Shown here: positions 34,079-43,194 of the stretch, piece by piece
Numbering within the stretch: the stretch's first letter is position 1
Layout: every line of letters begins with the position of its first letter
Notes under the pieces: model-generated
The model's input: the letters and a program-made list of their open reading frames with translations, nothing else
Told to the model about the DNA's origin: nothing
Databases searched by the model: none
Made by a program: the position numbers and the translations under genes
Assembly: GCF_001693485.1 (NCBI RefSeq)
Contig: NZ_MAXC01000002.1
Coordinates: 124,001-188,000 of the forward strand
Origin: Bradyrhizobium sp. LMTR 3
Lineage (GTDB): Bacteria > Pseudomonadota > Alphaproteobacteria > Rhizobiales > Xanthobacteraceae
Direction: 5' to 3'
DNA: 64,000 bases

Positions 34079-35425
34079 ATGAGGAACGACATCACCCGTC
34101 GCGATGCGTTGGCTTTGGGCGCCTCGGCAGCGGCTCTGGCCGTGACCGGCGCATCGGCGCAAACCGCGTCCACCATCAAAGCGGCCGACGTCCCCGCCCC
34201 CAAGTTCGCAATCGAAAAAGGCGCATCCTTGCGCATGCTGCGCCCGGTGCGCTTCGTGCAAGCCGACGAGGACGTGTTCCGCGCCAACGCGGCCAAGTTC
34301 ACCAAGGACACCGGCATCGAGGTCAAGGTCGACTTCGTCGGCTGGGAAGACATCAGCCAGCAGACTGCGGTGACCTCGAATTCCGGCGCCGGCCCGGATA
34401 TCATCATCGGCTTCTCCGATGCGCCGCACATCTATGTCGACAAGCTGGTCGAACTGAACGACGTCACCGATTATCTCGGCAAGCGCTACGGCGGCTGGCT
34501 GCCGCTGGCGCAGACGTATGGCAAGCGCAGCAAGAGCGACAAATGGATCGGATTGCCGTTCGGCGCCACTGCCGGCCCGCTGATCTACCGCAAGTCGGTG
34601 TTGCAATCGATCGGCTACGACAAGGTCCCGGAAGACAGTGCCGGATTTGTGGACCTTTGCCAGAAGCTGCACAAGGCCGGCAAGCCGGCCGGCTTCGCGC
34701 TGGGCAATGCCAAGGGCGACGGCAACGGTTTTGCCAACTGGGCGCTGTGGTCGCACAACGCTTCGCTGCTCGATGAAGAGGGTAATATCATCATCAACAG
34801 CAAGGAGACCATCGAAGCGCTGAAGTGGGTCAAGGCACTGTACCCGACCTTCATCGCCGGCACGTCGTCGTGGAACGACGTCAGCAACAACCGCGCCTAC
34901 TCCTCGCAGGAAATCTCGCTGACCGCCAACGGCGTCTCGCTGTACTTCTCGCTGAAGAACGATCCGGCGACCAAGGCGATTGCCGAAGACAGCGAGCATC
35001 AACTGCTGCCGAAGGGCCTCGCCAAGGTCTCGCCGATGGCCGGCCTGACGCTGAACGCGATGCTGTTCAAGCACAGCCCCTATCCCAATGCCGCAAAGGC
35101 GTTCCTGCAATTCATGATGGAAAAGGAACAGTACGAGCCTTGGCTCAACGCCAACTCCGGCTACTGGTCGCAGCCGCTTGCCGCCTATACCGACGCCGCG
35201 GTCTGGTCCAGCGACCCCAAGGTCTCGATCTTCAAGAACACCATGCAGAGCACCTACTACGATGGCTACAAGGGGCCGATTTCAACCGCAACCGGTGCGG
35301 TCAGCGCCGACTACGTGCTGATCCAGATGTGCGCCGCGGTCGCGACAGGTGCCCAGACGCCGGAGGCCGCCGTCGCGGAGGCGGAGCAGCGTGCGAAGCG
35401 GTACTTCCGGCGGCAGGGCCGGTAG
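34079..35425 (+). CDS. Extracellular solute-binding protein, family 1, Tat-exported
   Basis: 448 residues from ATG 34079 with GGGAGAG before it. The N-terminus MRNDITRRDALALGASAAAL is a twin-arginine signal. The mature protein shows the family-1 pattern with DTGIEVKVDFVGWEDISQQTAV, GPDIIIGFSDAPH and a C-terminal QFMMEKEQYEPWLNANSG. It binds a sugar or polyol in the periplasm and delivers it to the two permeases encoded next. A palindromic repeat separates it from the permease genes, which may raise the ratio of binding protein to permease. Confidence 0.9.
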   Translation: MRNDITRRDALALGASAAALAVTGASAQTASTIKAADVPAPKFAIEKGASLRMLRPVRFVQADEDVFRANAAKFTKDTGIEVKVDFVGWEDISQQTAVTSNSGAGPDIIIGFSDAPHIYVDKLVELNDVTDYLGKRYGGWLPLAQTYGKRSKSDKWIGLPFGATAGPLIYRKSVLQSIGYDKVPEDSAGFVDLCQKLHKAGKPAGFALGNAKGDGNGFANWALWSHNASLLDEEGNIIINSKETIEALKWVKALYPTFIAGTSSWNDVSNNRAYSSQEISLTANGVSLYFSLKNDPATKAIAEDSEHQLLPKGLAKVSPMAGLTLNAMLFKHSPYPNAAKAFLQFMMEKEQYEPWLNANSGYWSQPLAAYTDAAVWSSDPKVSIFKNTMQSTYYDGYKGPISTATGAVSADYVLIQMCAAVATGAQTPEAAVAEAEQRAKRYFRRQGR

Positions 35426-35458
35426 GGCAAGTAGAGCGGCGTCAGCGATTGACACGCC

Positions 35459-35539
35459 GTCATTCCGGGATGGTGCGTAAGCACCAGACCCGGAATCTCG
35501 AGATTCCGGGTTCGATGCTTCGCATCGCCCCGGAATGAC
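35459..35539. repeat. Dispersed palindromic repeat, family 5, copy 1
   Basis: GTCATTCCGGGATGGTGCG and GCATCGCCCCGGAATGAC end an 81-base palindromic element with an inner CCCGGAATCTCGAGATTCCGGG hairpin. It differs by only a few bases from 60806-60885. It lies inside the ABC transporter operon. Confidence 0.9.
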
Positions 35540-35568
35540 CTTGAAAGTCAGACCTGCACAGGGACCCG

Positions 35569-36525
35569 ATGTCCGTAACCACTCTACCATCGCGCGGCGT
35601 GGCGCTCCGGCAACCGAACTGGATCGCGCGCTTGTTCGACTACAAGCCGTTCCTGATCGTGATGTGCCTTGCGCCGGCGATCGGGCTGTTGACGGTGTTC
35701 CTCACCTACCCGCTGGGCCTCGGCGTCTGGCTCGCCTTCACCGACACCACGATCGGCCAGCGCGGCATCTTCATTGGCCTGGAGAACTTTCAGTATCTGC
35801 TGAAGGATCCCCTGTGGTGGAACGCGGTGTTCTACAGCGTCTTCTACACGGGAATAGCGACCATCGGGAAATTCGCGCTCGGCTTCTGGCTGGCGCTCCT
35901 GCTCAACAACCACTTCCCGCTCAAGAGCCTGTTGCGCGCTATCGTGCTGTTGCCGTGGATCGTGCCGACGGTGCTGTCGGCGCTGGCGTTCTGGTGGATC
36001 TACGATCCGCAGTTTTCGATCATCTCCTATCTGCTGGTCGATGTGCTGCACATCCGCTCGACCAACATCGACTTCCTCGGCACGCCCTGGCCGGCGCGGT
36101 TCTCGCTGATCGCAGCCAACATCTGGCGCGGCATTCCGTTCGTGGCGATCTCGCTTCTCGCGGGCCTGCAGACCATCTCACCCTCGCTCTATGAAGCCGC
36201 GATGCTGGACGGCGCCACCGCCTGGCAGCGCTTCCGCTACATCACCCTTCCGATGATGATGCCGATTCTGGCGATCGTGATGACCTTCTCGATCATCTTC
36301 ACCTTCACCGATTTCCAGCTCGTCTATGCCATCACCCGCGGCGGTCCGGTCAATTCCACGCACCTGCTGGCGACGCTGGCGTTCCAGCGCGGCATCGCCG
36401 GCGGCGAGCTTGGCGAGGGTGCAGCAATTGCGGTCTCGATGATCCCGTTCCTCGTGTTCGCGACGTTGTTCAGCTACTTCGGCCTGGCGCGCCGCAAATG
36501 GCAGCAGGGAGAAGCCAATGACTGA
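35569..36525 (+). CDS. ABC sugar transporter permease, MalF type
   Basis: 318 residues, six membrane helices, beginning in the cytoplasm. The EAA loop is EAAMLDGATAWQRFRYITLPMM near 205-225, which contacts an ATPase subunit. It belongs to the carbohydrate uptake transporter-1 permeases. AGGGA precedes the ATG, and its end overlaps the start of the MalG-type gene by 8 bases. It forms the heterodimeric channel for the substrate delivered by the binding protein at 34079. No ATPase gene is adjacent. Confidence 0.92.
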   Translation: MSVTTLPSRGVALRQPNWIARLFDYKPFLIVMCLAPAIGLLTVFLTYPLGLGVWLAFTDTTIGQRGIFIGLENFQYLLKDPLWWNAVFYSVFYTGIATIGKFALGFWLALLLNNHFPLKSLLRAIVLLPWIVPTVLSALAFWWIYDPQFSIISYLLVDVLHIRSTNIDFLGTPWPARFSLIAANIWRGIPFVAISLLAGLQTISPSLYEAAMLDGATAWQRFRYITLPMMMPILAIVMTFSIIFTFTDFQLVYAITRGGPVNSTHLLATLAFQRGIAGGELGEGAAIAVSMIPFLVFATLFSYFGLARRKWQQGEAND

Positions 36526-37420
36526 CGTAGCTGCCCAACCGGGCAACAGCAATGTCGCCAGCGCCACGCCCGACACCATGGCGTGGGATTCGCGCGCGCG
36601 GCGGGTGATGATGATCTATCTGCCGCTGGCCTGCTTCGTGCTGATCCTGCTGTTCCCGTTCTACTGGATGGCGATCACCTCGTTCAAGCCGAACGCGGAG
36701 CTCTTGAACTACAAGCAGCACAATCCGTTCTGGATCTCCTCGCCGACGCTGGCGCACATCAAGCATCTCTTGTTCGACACCGCCTATCCGACCTGGCTCA
36801 AGACCACGATGTTCGTGGCGATCGGCTCCACCTTCCTGTCGCTGTTCGCTTCGACGCTCGCAGCTTACGCGATCGAGCGCTTGCGCTTCCGCGGCAGCCC
36901 CTATGTGGGCTTGGGGATCTATCTCGCCTATCTGGTGCCGCCCTCGATCCTGTTCATTCCGCTCGCCACCGTGATCGTGCAGTTCGGCCTGTTCGACTCG
37001 CCGATGGCGCTGATCCTGGTGTATCCGACATTCCTGGTGCCGTTCTGCACCTGGCTATTGATCGGCTATTTCAAGTCGATCCCCTATGAGCTCGAGGAAT
37101 GCGCACTGGTCGATGGCGCCACCCGGCTGCAGATCCTGCGCCGGATCACGCTGCCGCTCGCGGTGCCCGGCCTGATCTCGGCCGGCATCTTCTCCTTCAC
37201 GCTGTCGTGGAACGAGTTCATCTACGCACTCGCCTTCATCCAGAGCGGCGCCAACAAGACGGTGCCGGTCGCGATCCTGACCGAGCTCGTCACCGGCGAC
37301 GTCTACCAGTGGGGCGCGCTGATGGCCGGTTCGCTGCTCGGCTCGCTGCCGGTCGCGCTGTTTTATTCGCTGTTCGTGGATTACTACGTGTCGTCGTTGA
37401 CGGGCGCGGTGAAGGAGTAG
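36518..37420 (+). CDS. ABC sugar transporter permease, MalG type
   Basis: 300 residues with six membrane helices. The EAA loop reads ECALVDGATRLQILRRITLPLAVPG (about 200-224). It begins inside the end of the MalF-type gene (8-base overlap), so the two are translationally coupled. It is the second half of the channel. The ATP-binding subunit expected after it is missing: the next gene, tonB, is on the other strand. A shared MsmK-like ATPase elsewhere is the simplest explanation. Confidence 0.92.
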   Translation: MTDVAAQPGNSNVASATPDTMAWDSRARRVMMIYLPLACFVLILLFPFYWMAITSFKPNAELLNYKQHNPFWISSPTLAHIKHLLFDTAYPTWLKTTMFVAIGSTFLSLFASTLAAYAIERLRFRGSPYVGLGIYLAYLVPPSILFIPLATVIVQFGLFDSPMALILVYPTFLVPFCTWLLIGYFKSIPYELEECALVDGATRLQILRRITLPLAVPGLISAGIFSFTLSWNEFIYALAFIQSGANKTVPVAILTELVTGDVYQWGALMAGSLLGSLPVALFYSLFVDYYVSSLTGAVKE

Positions 37421-37430
37421 GCGATTCCCG

Positions 37431-38255
37431 CTATCTGGGGACGGTAAAAATCACCGGAATGTTGAAGCCCATCGAGCCTTGCGTAATTTCGGGCGGAAAC
37501 GCCGGAAACGGCGAGGCTCGGCGGACCATCGCAGCGGCCTGCGCATCGAGCGCGGCGACGCCAGATGATCCAGCAAGTCGGCTTCCGAGCACCTGCCCGC
37601 TGCGGCTGATCGTGAAAGATACCTTGGCCACACCGGGCTGGTTGGCCCCCGCTGGATACTGGTGAAAGCGCATCAGATGCGCGCGCACGCGCTGATTATA
37701 GGACGCAACCGCCGAGGCCGTTGCGCCCGCGCTGGCCGCGGAGGCGGCCGGTGCCTGGCGTTCGACGCGAGGCGGTGCCGCGGTGCGTGGTTGGGGTGTC
37801 GAGTCGTTTGGCTTCTCCGCCTCGGGGCGGACGACTTTCGGCTTGACTGGCGTTAGCTTGGCATCCGGCACAGGATTGGCGGGCTCGGTGGCCGGCTTGA
37901 TTTCCAGCTTCTGCTCTGACGGCGCCAACACCTCAGGGTTTTCCTGCGGCGGGGTCGGCGCGATCTGCTCTTCAACAACCTCCTGCTGCTTGACCGGTTC
38001 GGGCGGCGAGGCGTCGGCCTGATCCATCAACTGGTCCGGGGCACGCTCCAGCGGCGTCGATTGCGGCGCCGACGATACCGGCGACATGTCCACCATGATT
38101 GCCGGCAAGGTGACGCCGGGCTCCGGCTGTGGCCGGCTCCAGTTCATGCCGATCGCGATCACTGCGGCATGGGCAGCGAGAATTGCCGCCGCCGATGCGC
38201 CCCAGCGGCGCAATACGGCCTGGTCGGAAGCATCATGGAGCGCGAACGCGTTCAT
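37431..38255 (-). CDS. tonB: TonB energy transducer
   Basis: 274 residues from ATG 38255 (a TTG at 38264 overlapping the exbD stop is an alternative). One N-terminal membrane helix (about 22-38, with the His of the HAAVIAIG stretch) is followed by a Pro/Lys/Glu-rich periplasmic linker (about 60-175) and the C-terminal TonB domain with YPAGANQPGVAKVSFTISRSGQV and SGVAALDAQAAAMVRRASPFPAFP. It transmits proton-motive energy from ExbBD to outer-membrane receptors, here most likely HmuR. It is last in the leftward exbB-exbD-tonB operon. Confidence 0.93.
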   Translation of the reverse strand: MNAFALHDASDQAVLRRWGASAAAILAAHAAVIAIGMNWSRPQPEPGVTLPAIMVDMSPVSSAPQSTPLERAPDQLMDQADASPPEPVKQQEVVEEQIAPTPPQENPEVLAPSEQKLEIKPATEPANPVPDAKLTPVKPKVVRPEAEKPNDSTPQPRTAAPPRVERQAPAASAASAGATASAVASYNQRVRAHLMRFHQYPAGANQPGVAKVSFTISRSGQVLGSRLAGSSGVAALDAQAAAMVRRASPFPAFPPEITQGSMGFNIPVIFTVPR

Positions 38256-38260
38256 GACGG

Positions 38261-38704
38261 TCAACTGCGGCCGTCGAGGCCGACCAGCGCGATCTTGAGA
38301 TAGCCGGCGTTGCGCAGGAGGTTCATCACTTCCATCAAGTCGCCATAGCTGACGGCCTTGTCGGCGCGCAGATAGATGCGCTCGTTCTTGTCGCCCTTGG
38401 TGGCGGCATCGATTGTGGCGGTCATCGTATCGCGTGCGATGATGTCCTCGCCGACGGCGACCGAAAGATCCGGCTTCACCGTGACGAATACCGGCTGATC
38501 CGGCCGCGGCGATGGCTCGACGGCGCTGGCGGGAAGATTGACGCCGAGATCGACGGTCGCAAGCGGCGCGGCAACCATGAAGATGATCAGCAGCACCAGC
38601 ATCACGTCGATGAACGGCGTGACGTTGATCTCGTGATTCTCGACAAGGTCTTCGCCGCCGCCGCGCGCCCGTCCGCCGACCACATGTCCGAGCTTCGCGC
38701 CCAT
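38261..38704 (-). CDS. exbD: ExbD biopolymer transport protein
   Basis: 147 residues. One membrane helix (about 30-50) contains the functional Asp in INVTPFIDVMLVLLIIFMV. The periplasmic domain has LRADKAVSYGDLMEVMNLLRNAGYLKIALVG. With ExbB it forms the proton-driven motor that powers TonB. GGAG precedes ATG 38704, and only 3 bases separate it from the exbB stop. The length is typical. Its stop overlaps the alternative TTG start of tonB. Confidence 0.96.
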   Translation of the reverse strand: MGAKLGHVVGGRARGGGEDLVENHEINVTPFIDVMLVLLIIFMVAAPLATVDLGVNLPASAVEPSPRPDQPVFVTVKPDLSVAVGEDIIARDTMTATIDAATKGDKNERIYLRADKAVSYGDLMEVMNLLRNAGYLKIALVGLDGRS

Positions 38705-38707
38705 CGC

Positions 38708-39493
38708 CTACTCCGCAGCACGCGCCAGGCGGAACGAACCGCGGTCGCCCTCGCGGCTGATCAGGAGCAGCACCAGCGCCGAGGCATCGCCGAGCAGCGC
38801 ACGATGGGCTGAAATCGTGCGGGTGAGATGGTTGTAGATCACGACCGCCGGGATCGCCGCGACCAGACCGAGCGCGGTCGCGAGCAACGCCTCCGCGATG
38901 CCGGGCGCGACCACGGCGAGATTGGTGGTCTTGGCTTCGGAAATGCCGATGAAGGAATTCATGATGCCCCAGACCGTGCCGAACAAGCCCACGAATGGCG
39001 CGGTGGCGCCGATGGTGGCGAGCACGCCAGTGCCGCGCGCGATCTGCCTGGACATCGCCGCCTCGACCCGCTCCAGCCGCAGCGCCACTCGCTCCTTGAG
39101 GCCGTCGTCGAAATGACCGCCGGAGAGACTCGCCTCGCGAGCGGCGGACTGGATGATCTGCGCGACGGCATCGTTGCCGCCGCGGGCTTCCTTCTCAGCC
39201 TTGGCCAGCACCGTATCGGTTTCCAAGAGGCTGAGGCGCCGTTTGGCGGTCGCGGTCTTGCGGCGGATCTCGACGGTTTTCGCCAACCAGATCGTCCACG
39301 TCGCCAGCGAAGCGAAGGCCAAGCCCACCATGACCGCCTGCACCACCACGTCCGCATTCACGAACATGTTCCAGGGCGACAGGTTGCGCGGCAGCAGCGC
39401 AACGTCGGTGGCGGCGAGCGCCGCGCCCGGCATTCCAGCCACACCGGCAACGCAGCACCAACGGATCATAACGTCCAGCACTCTTCGCTGCAT
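38708..39493 (-). CDS. exbB: ExbB/TolQ biopolymer transport protein
   Basis: 261 residues from ATG 39493, which has GGGAGA upstream; the longer open frame merely overlaps the hutX gene. A signal-like N-terminus (MQRRVLDVMIRWCCVAGVAG to ALAA) is followed by three membrane helices: about 45-68, 165-187 and 200-225. Conserved pieces are ATIGATAPFVGLFGTVWGIMNSF and GIAEALLATALGLVAAIPAV. It is the pentameric stator of the Ton motor. The gene follows hutX by 26 bases, consistent with one heme-uptake transcript. Confidence 0.95.
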   Translation of the reverse strand: MQRRVLDVMIRWCCVAGVAGMPGAALAATDVALLPRNLSPWNMFVNADVVVQAVMVGLAFASLATWTIWLAKTVEIRRKTATAKRRLSLLETDTVLAKAEKEARGGNDAVAQIIQSAAREASLSGGHFDDGLKERVALRLERVEAAMSRQIARGTGVLATIGATAPFVGLFGTVWGIMNSFIGISEAKTTNLAVVAPGIAEALLATALGLVAAIPAVVIYNHLTRTISAHRALLGDASALVLLLISREGDRGSFRLARAAE

Positions 39494-39519
39494 GATCGTC
39501 TCCCGGGCTGACAATGCGG

Positions 39520-40035
39520 TTACACCGCGCGGGCGGGCGCGATCCTTTCCGCCAACGCGTGAAAGCGCTGCAACTGGTCGCTGCGCAGCGCGCGCGCTTC
39601 GTCGCGGCCGACAAACACCTTGAACATGATGCCGCCGTCGACATTGATGAACGCGATGAAGGCCGACAACTTGCCCATGAAGGGCCGCTCGACAAAAGCG
39701 ATTGCTCCGCAGCGCTCGTGCCGCAGATGGCCGTGCAGCCCCTTCGGCTGCATCAGGTTGAAGTAACCGCGGCCCACTTCGCCCGCGGGCACGCTGCCCG
39801 TGAATTCGAATATCGCGTCGTCGGTATGGACGATCAGCGTCACCTCGCCCCATTGCGCGACATCGTTCATCGCGGCGGCGAATTCGCCGCCGGGGCCGAT
39901 GCGCACCATCGTATCGGGCAGCGCCTCGAGCACGGCGCGCGGGGTCACCTTCCGCTCCCGCGCCACGTCCTCGATCACCGCGCCCGGATTCTCCGCCATA
40001 TGCGCCTTGAGTTCGGCAAGGTCCGTGCTCAACAT
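39520..40035 (-). CDS. hutX: Heme utilization cytosolic carrier protein HutX
   Basis: 171 residues from ATG 40035, which has GGGAGG 6 bases upstream. It is a HutX/HuvX-type intracellular heme carrier. Visible patterns are VTPRAVLEALPDTM, WGEVTLIVHTDDAIFEFTGSVPAGEVGRGYFNL, HGHLRHERC and FVERPFMGKLSAFIAFINVDGGIMFKVFVGRDE. It binds heme arriving via HmuTUV and passes it to a heme-degrading enzyme, probably the product of the preceding gene. It lies 11 bases after the hmuD stop. Confidence 0.9.
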   Translation of the reverse strand: MLSTDLAELKAHMAENPGAVIEDVARERKVTPRAVLEALPDTMVRIGPGGEFAAAMNDVAQWGEVTLIVHTDDAIFEFTGSVPAGEVGRGYFNLMQPKGLHGHLRHERCGAIAFVERPFMGKLSAFIAFINVDGGIMFKVFVGRDEARALRSDQLQRFHALAERIAPARAV

Positions 40036-40046
40036 CGCACCCTCCC

Positions 40047-40382
40047 TCAAGCGGCGGCGCTGGACTTGCGCTCGCTCAGGATCACCTCGAAACCTTCGAA
40101 CTTGGGATGGCCGAGGTAGAGGCTTTCGCCGGTCTTGTTGTCGGCGCGGGCATGCGCGCGGCGGAATTCTTCCGATTTGGTCCAGGCTTCGAACGCCGCC
40201 TTGTCGACCCAGACCGTGTGCGACGAATACAGCGTGTGATCCTCGGCAACGGGCCCCTTGAGCAGGTGAAACTCGACGAAGCCGGCCATGTTGCTGAGAT
40301 AGGACTCGCGCGAGCGCCAGACATTCTCGAAGGCCGCTTCAGAGCCAATCTTTACCTGGAACCGGTTCATCGCGATAAACAT
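40047..40382 (-). CDS. hmuD: Heme-degrading monooxygenase, HmuD/IsdG type
   Basis: 111 residues, a single ferredoxin-like ABM domain. The start MFIAMNRFQVKIGSEAAFENVW, then the middle FVEFHLLKGP and HTVWVDKAAFEAWTKSEEFRRAHARA, match IsdG-type enzymes, with Asn (in MNRF), Trp and His expected to serve the heme site. It opens heme to a bilin-like product and releases iron in the cytoplasm. AAGGAG lies just before ATG 40382. It is next to hutX and downstream of hmuR in the same direction. HmuD is the name in Bradyrhizobium japonicum for such a protein. Confidence 0.88.
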   Translation of the reverse strand: MFIAMNRFQVKIGSEAAFENVWRSRESYLSNMAGFVEFHLLKGPVAEDHTLYSSHTVWVDKAAFEAWTKSEEFRRAHARADNKTGESLYLGHPKFEGFEVILSERKSSAAA

Positions 40383-40532
40383 TTGAAATCTCCTTGCTGG
40401 GTTGCTGGGGTGCGCCTGGCGTACCGTTTGAGCTGGTTGGAAACAAGAACGTGCCGAAGCCGCGCTGGAGCATCAGCGCGGCCCGGTGCCATTGGAGGTG
40501 ACGGTCTCACCCGAGACCGCGGAGTCTTCGTG

Positions 40533-42935
40533 TCAGGTTCCTCCGAAATGATATCTGAGACCGCCCTTGAAGACGATGCCGGCGCCGGCGCTGGCCCATT
40601 TAACGTCGTTCTGCGTGTCGCCCGTGCTCCCGACCGGAATGGCATACGGACGATAGTACTGGTTGAGGAGGTTCTCGACTGAGAAATTAAACGTGAGGTC
40701 CCGCGTGGGCTGGTACTGCAGATACAGGTTGACGAGATCGTACGACGTTGCTGGCGTGTAGGTCGGAGGAAGGTTCCTGTTTGCGATCGCCGACGTCCAC
40801 AGCATGGAAAGAATGAGGGTCCTGTCGAGCAGACGAACACCGGCCGTCGTCGTGATTTTCTGCGGCGGCACAGTGTACAGTCCAAACCCGGTCTGCAGGT
40901 TCTTACCGTCCTGGAAGGAGCCGGAGATGCCTGCGTACCAAAGGCCGGCGTCATACATCGTCTCCGCCTCGAAGCCCTGGATTCGCGCCGAGGCGACGTT
41001 CTGATACTGCAGGAAGGGCAGGACGGTAATCCTCGGCGCGGGTGGTGGGCCGGTCGGCACCGTCAGCGGCGTACCAAAGGCAACCTGGTCGATGAAGTCG
41101 GTGATGTCGTTGCGGAAGAAGTTGATCTTGCCGCGGAAGCTGTCGCCGGCGATGAACAGGTCGTTCTTTCGGATGTTGAATCCGATTTCCTTGTTCTTGC
41201 CGACCTCGGGGCGCAGGTTCGGATTAGGCAGGAAACAGAAGGTCGAGTCGGCGCCCGGACCCGGGGTCCCCGATGGGCAACGGAAGAACGAATCGTTGAT
41301 CGTTGCGCCGGCATGCGGGCCGTTGACCAGCGTCTCCGTAATCGACGGCGCGCGGTAACCTTCTGCATAACTGGCATAGGGCGTCACCACCGCCACCGGC
41401 ATCAAGGCGACCGTGATCTTCGGCGACAGCCGGTCGCCCCCTGAAGATGTCGCCCCCGACTCCAGGCTGTAGTTGTCGTAGCGAAGGGCGCTGATCGTCT
41501 CCAGCAGATTGCTGTATGTTGCCTTCCACTGCACAAACCCGCCGGACACCGTACGCCGTCCGCCTGGAGTTGTGACATCCGAGGTACCGCGCCGGTCGGC
41601 AGTCTTCACGTTGTCCTGGAACGCATCGGCGCCGTACGTGACCGCATGGTGCCAATCCGCATACTCGAAGCGCGAGGTGTTGTACGCGTCGAAACCGACC
41701 GTATCGAGCAGGTAACCGCGGTTGTCGCCGATGCAGCCGGAGACCGGATTGCCCGGCACGCCGCCGCAAAAAGCGTTGTTGGGATTCGTGTTGGTGTGAA
41801 ACGTCTTGATCTGATCGTTCTCGGTGCGATTCCAATAGACCTTTGCATTCCAGTCGAACACCTTGTCGTCCGGTTGCGAATATTTCCAGCCGAGCGTCGT
41901 CGTGTAGTTCTTCACGTCGGTATGATAGATCGACGTGCCGTTGAGGTTATTGGTCCCATTTGGGTTGGTGGAATTGGGATCGCCGGCGCGCCGCGGCGGC
42001 TGGCCCACGTTGTAAAGGTCTTCCTGGAATATCGTGCCCAATTTGACTTCGTGTCCGTCAGCAGGACGCACCGTCACCTTGGCGATACCAGCGGTAAGCC
42101 GGTTTCCGGTATTGGCGACTTCGAAACCAGTGCCGTCCTTGTAGCTTTCCTGCGTGCTGTAGGTGCCGCCGGCGAACACATCGACATTCGGATTGACGTG
42201 AACACCGCCAAAGACCGAGCCCAAGGCACGGCCATAGTTCGTTCCGAGAATGGTTTTGGCATCCACACCCCAACGCTCGCCCGGACGCACGACGTCTTCG
42301 ATGTCCTTGGTGCGGAACGACGCCACGCCACCGATCGCGCCCGAACCGTAGATGTTGGCCGTAGGACCGCGCACGATTTCGATGCTGCTGACCAGTTCCG
42401 GGTTGAGGAAGAAAGAGCCGTTCGCGAAATGGCCGGTGCGCTGATAGTTCTGCCGCGCACCATCGACGACGACGGCGACGCGACCGAAATCCTGCAGGCC
42501 GCGGATATTGATCGAGGTCGACGGCTCATCGCCGCGATCCTGCACCCAGACACCGGGAATGTTGTAGAGGAGACCGCCGAGTGTGCTGGCCTGGCGACCC
42601 TGAATCTGCTCCAGCGTCACCACGCTGACGGGAGCCAGCGCGTCGATAGCACGCTCTTCCGTCTTCGAGGCAGCGACGGTGATCGCATCCAGCGACTGCA
42701 CCGGCACGGCACCGATCTGCGCCATCGCATTCATGACAGGCGCCCGGGCTTGCTGGGCCTGCTGCGGCTTGCCTTGCTGGCGCTTGCCCTGCTTCTGTTT
42801 CTTCTGCTCGGATGCGCCCGTGACAGCCTCCGCTTCGAGCGCCTGCGTGAACGCAGCGGTTGAGGACAACAACGCAAATGAAAATGCCGACGCGCCCAAA
42901 AACAAGGCGCGCGAATGCCTAGCCCCGAAAGCCAT
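40533..42935 (-). CDS. hmuR: TonB-dependent heme receptor HmuR
   Basis: 800 residues. A signal peptide (about 1-30) is followed by a Gln/Lys-rich stretch, a TonB box near LDAITVAASKT, a plug domain (about 100-210, with SINIRGLQDFGRVAVVVDGARQ) and a 22-strand barrel. The heme-receptor hallmarks are YRAPSITETL (FRAP-like) and NPNLRPE. The barrel ends in F-G-G-T after a final aromatic strand. It imports heme across the outer membrane using TonB-ExbBD encoded nearby. It is transcribed leftward from a control region shared with hmuP, which contains a dyad at 43095. Confidence 0.95.
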   Translation of the reverse strand: MAFGARHSRALFLGASAFSFALLSSTAAFTQALEAEAVTGASEQKKQKQGKRQQGKPQQAQQARAPVMNAMAQIGAVPVQSLDAITVAASKTEERAIDALAPVSVVTLEQIQGRQASTLGGLLYNIPGVWVQDRGDEPSTSINIRGLQDFGRVAVVVDGARQNYQRTGHFANGSFFLNPELVSSIEIVRGPTANIYGSGAIGGVASFRTKDIEDVVRPGERWGVDAKTILGTNYGRALGSVFGGVHVNPNVDVFAGGTYSTQESYKDGTGFEVANTGNRLTAGIAKVTVRPADGHEVKLGTIFQEDLYNVGQPPRRAGDPNSTNPNGTNNLNGTSIYHTDVKNYTTTLGWKYSQPDDKVFDWNAKVYWNRTENDQIKTFHTNTNPNNAFCGGVPGNPVSGCIGDNRGYLLDTVGFDAYNTSRFEYADWHHAVTYGADAFQDNVKTADRRGTSDVTTPGGRRTVSGGFVQWKATYSNLLETISALRYDNYSLESGATSSGGDRLSPKITVALMPVAVVTPYASYAEGYRAPSITETLVNGPHAGATINDSFFRCPSGTPGPGADSTFCFLPNPNLRPEVGKNKEIGFNIRKNDLFIAGDSFRGKINFFRNDITDFIDQVAFGTPLTVPTGPPPAPRITVLPFLQYQNVASARIQGFEAETMYDAGLWYAGISGSFQDGKNLQTGFGLYTVPPQKITTTAGVRLLDRTLILSMLWTSAIANRNLPPTYTPATSYDLVNLYLQYQPTRDLTFNFSVENLLNQYYRPYAIPVGSTGDTQNDVKWASAGAGIVFKGGLRYHFGGT

Positions 42936-43094
42936 ACTGCCCCAACCTGTTTATTTGCCTATTGGGTTGGCTGGCGGGCGCCGGTGATGAGGCGGCTGCT
43001 TGCTGGCTACCAATCTTCGCGACCGGGCACCCCCGCTCGTATCGCGTCCATCTTGGTTACGCCGCGGTGCGGAACCGGTCAATAATGCCACGGC

Positions 43095-43119
43095 GCACTT
43101 TATATCAATTGTAAAGTGC
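43095..43119. promoter_or_regulatory. Dyad in the hmuR-hmuP control region (Irr/HmuP candidate)
   Basis: GCACTTTA and TAAAGTGC form a perfect 8-base inverted repeat around a 9-base AT-rich centre, midway between the two divergent starts (42935 and 43195). In Bradyrhizobium the heme-uptake promoters are bound by Irr and HmuP; this dyad is the obvious structure here, but the match to the published ICE motif is not checked. Confidence 0.5.
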
Positions 43120-43194
43120 AGCGGTTGGATTGCGGCCCCGCCCAACTATACAAGCGTAGATCGATCGAATTCTTCGGGGCACCAAAAGCACAAA

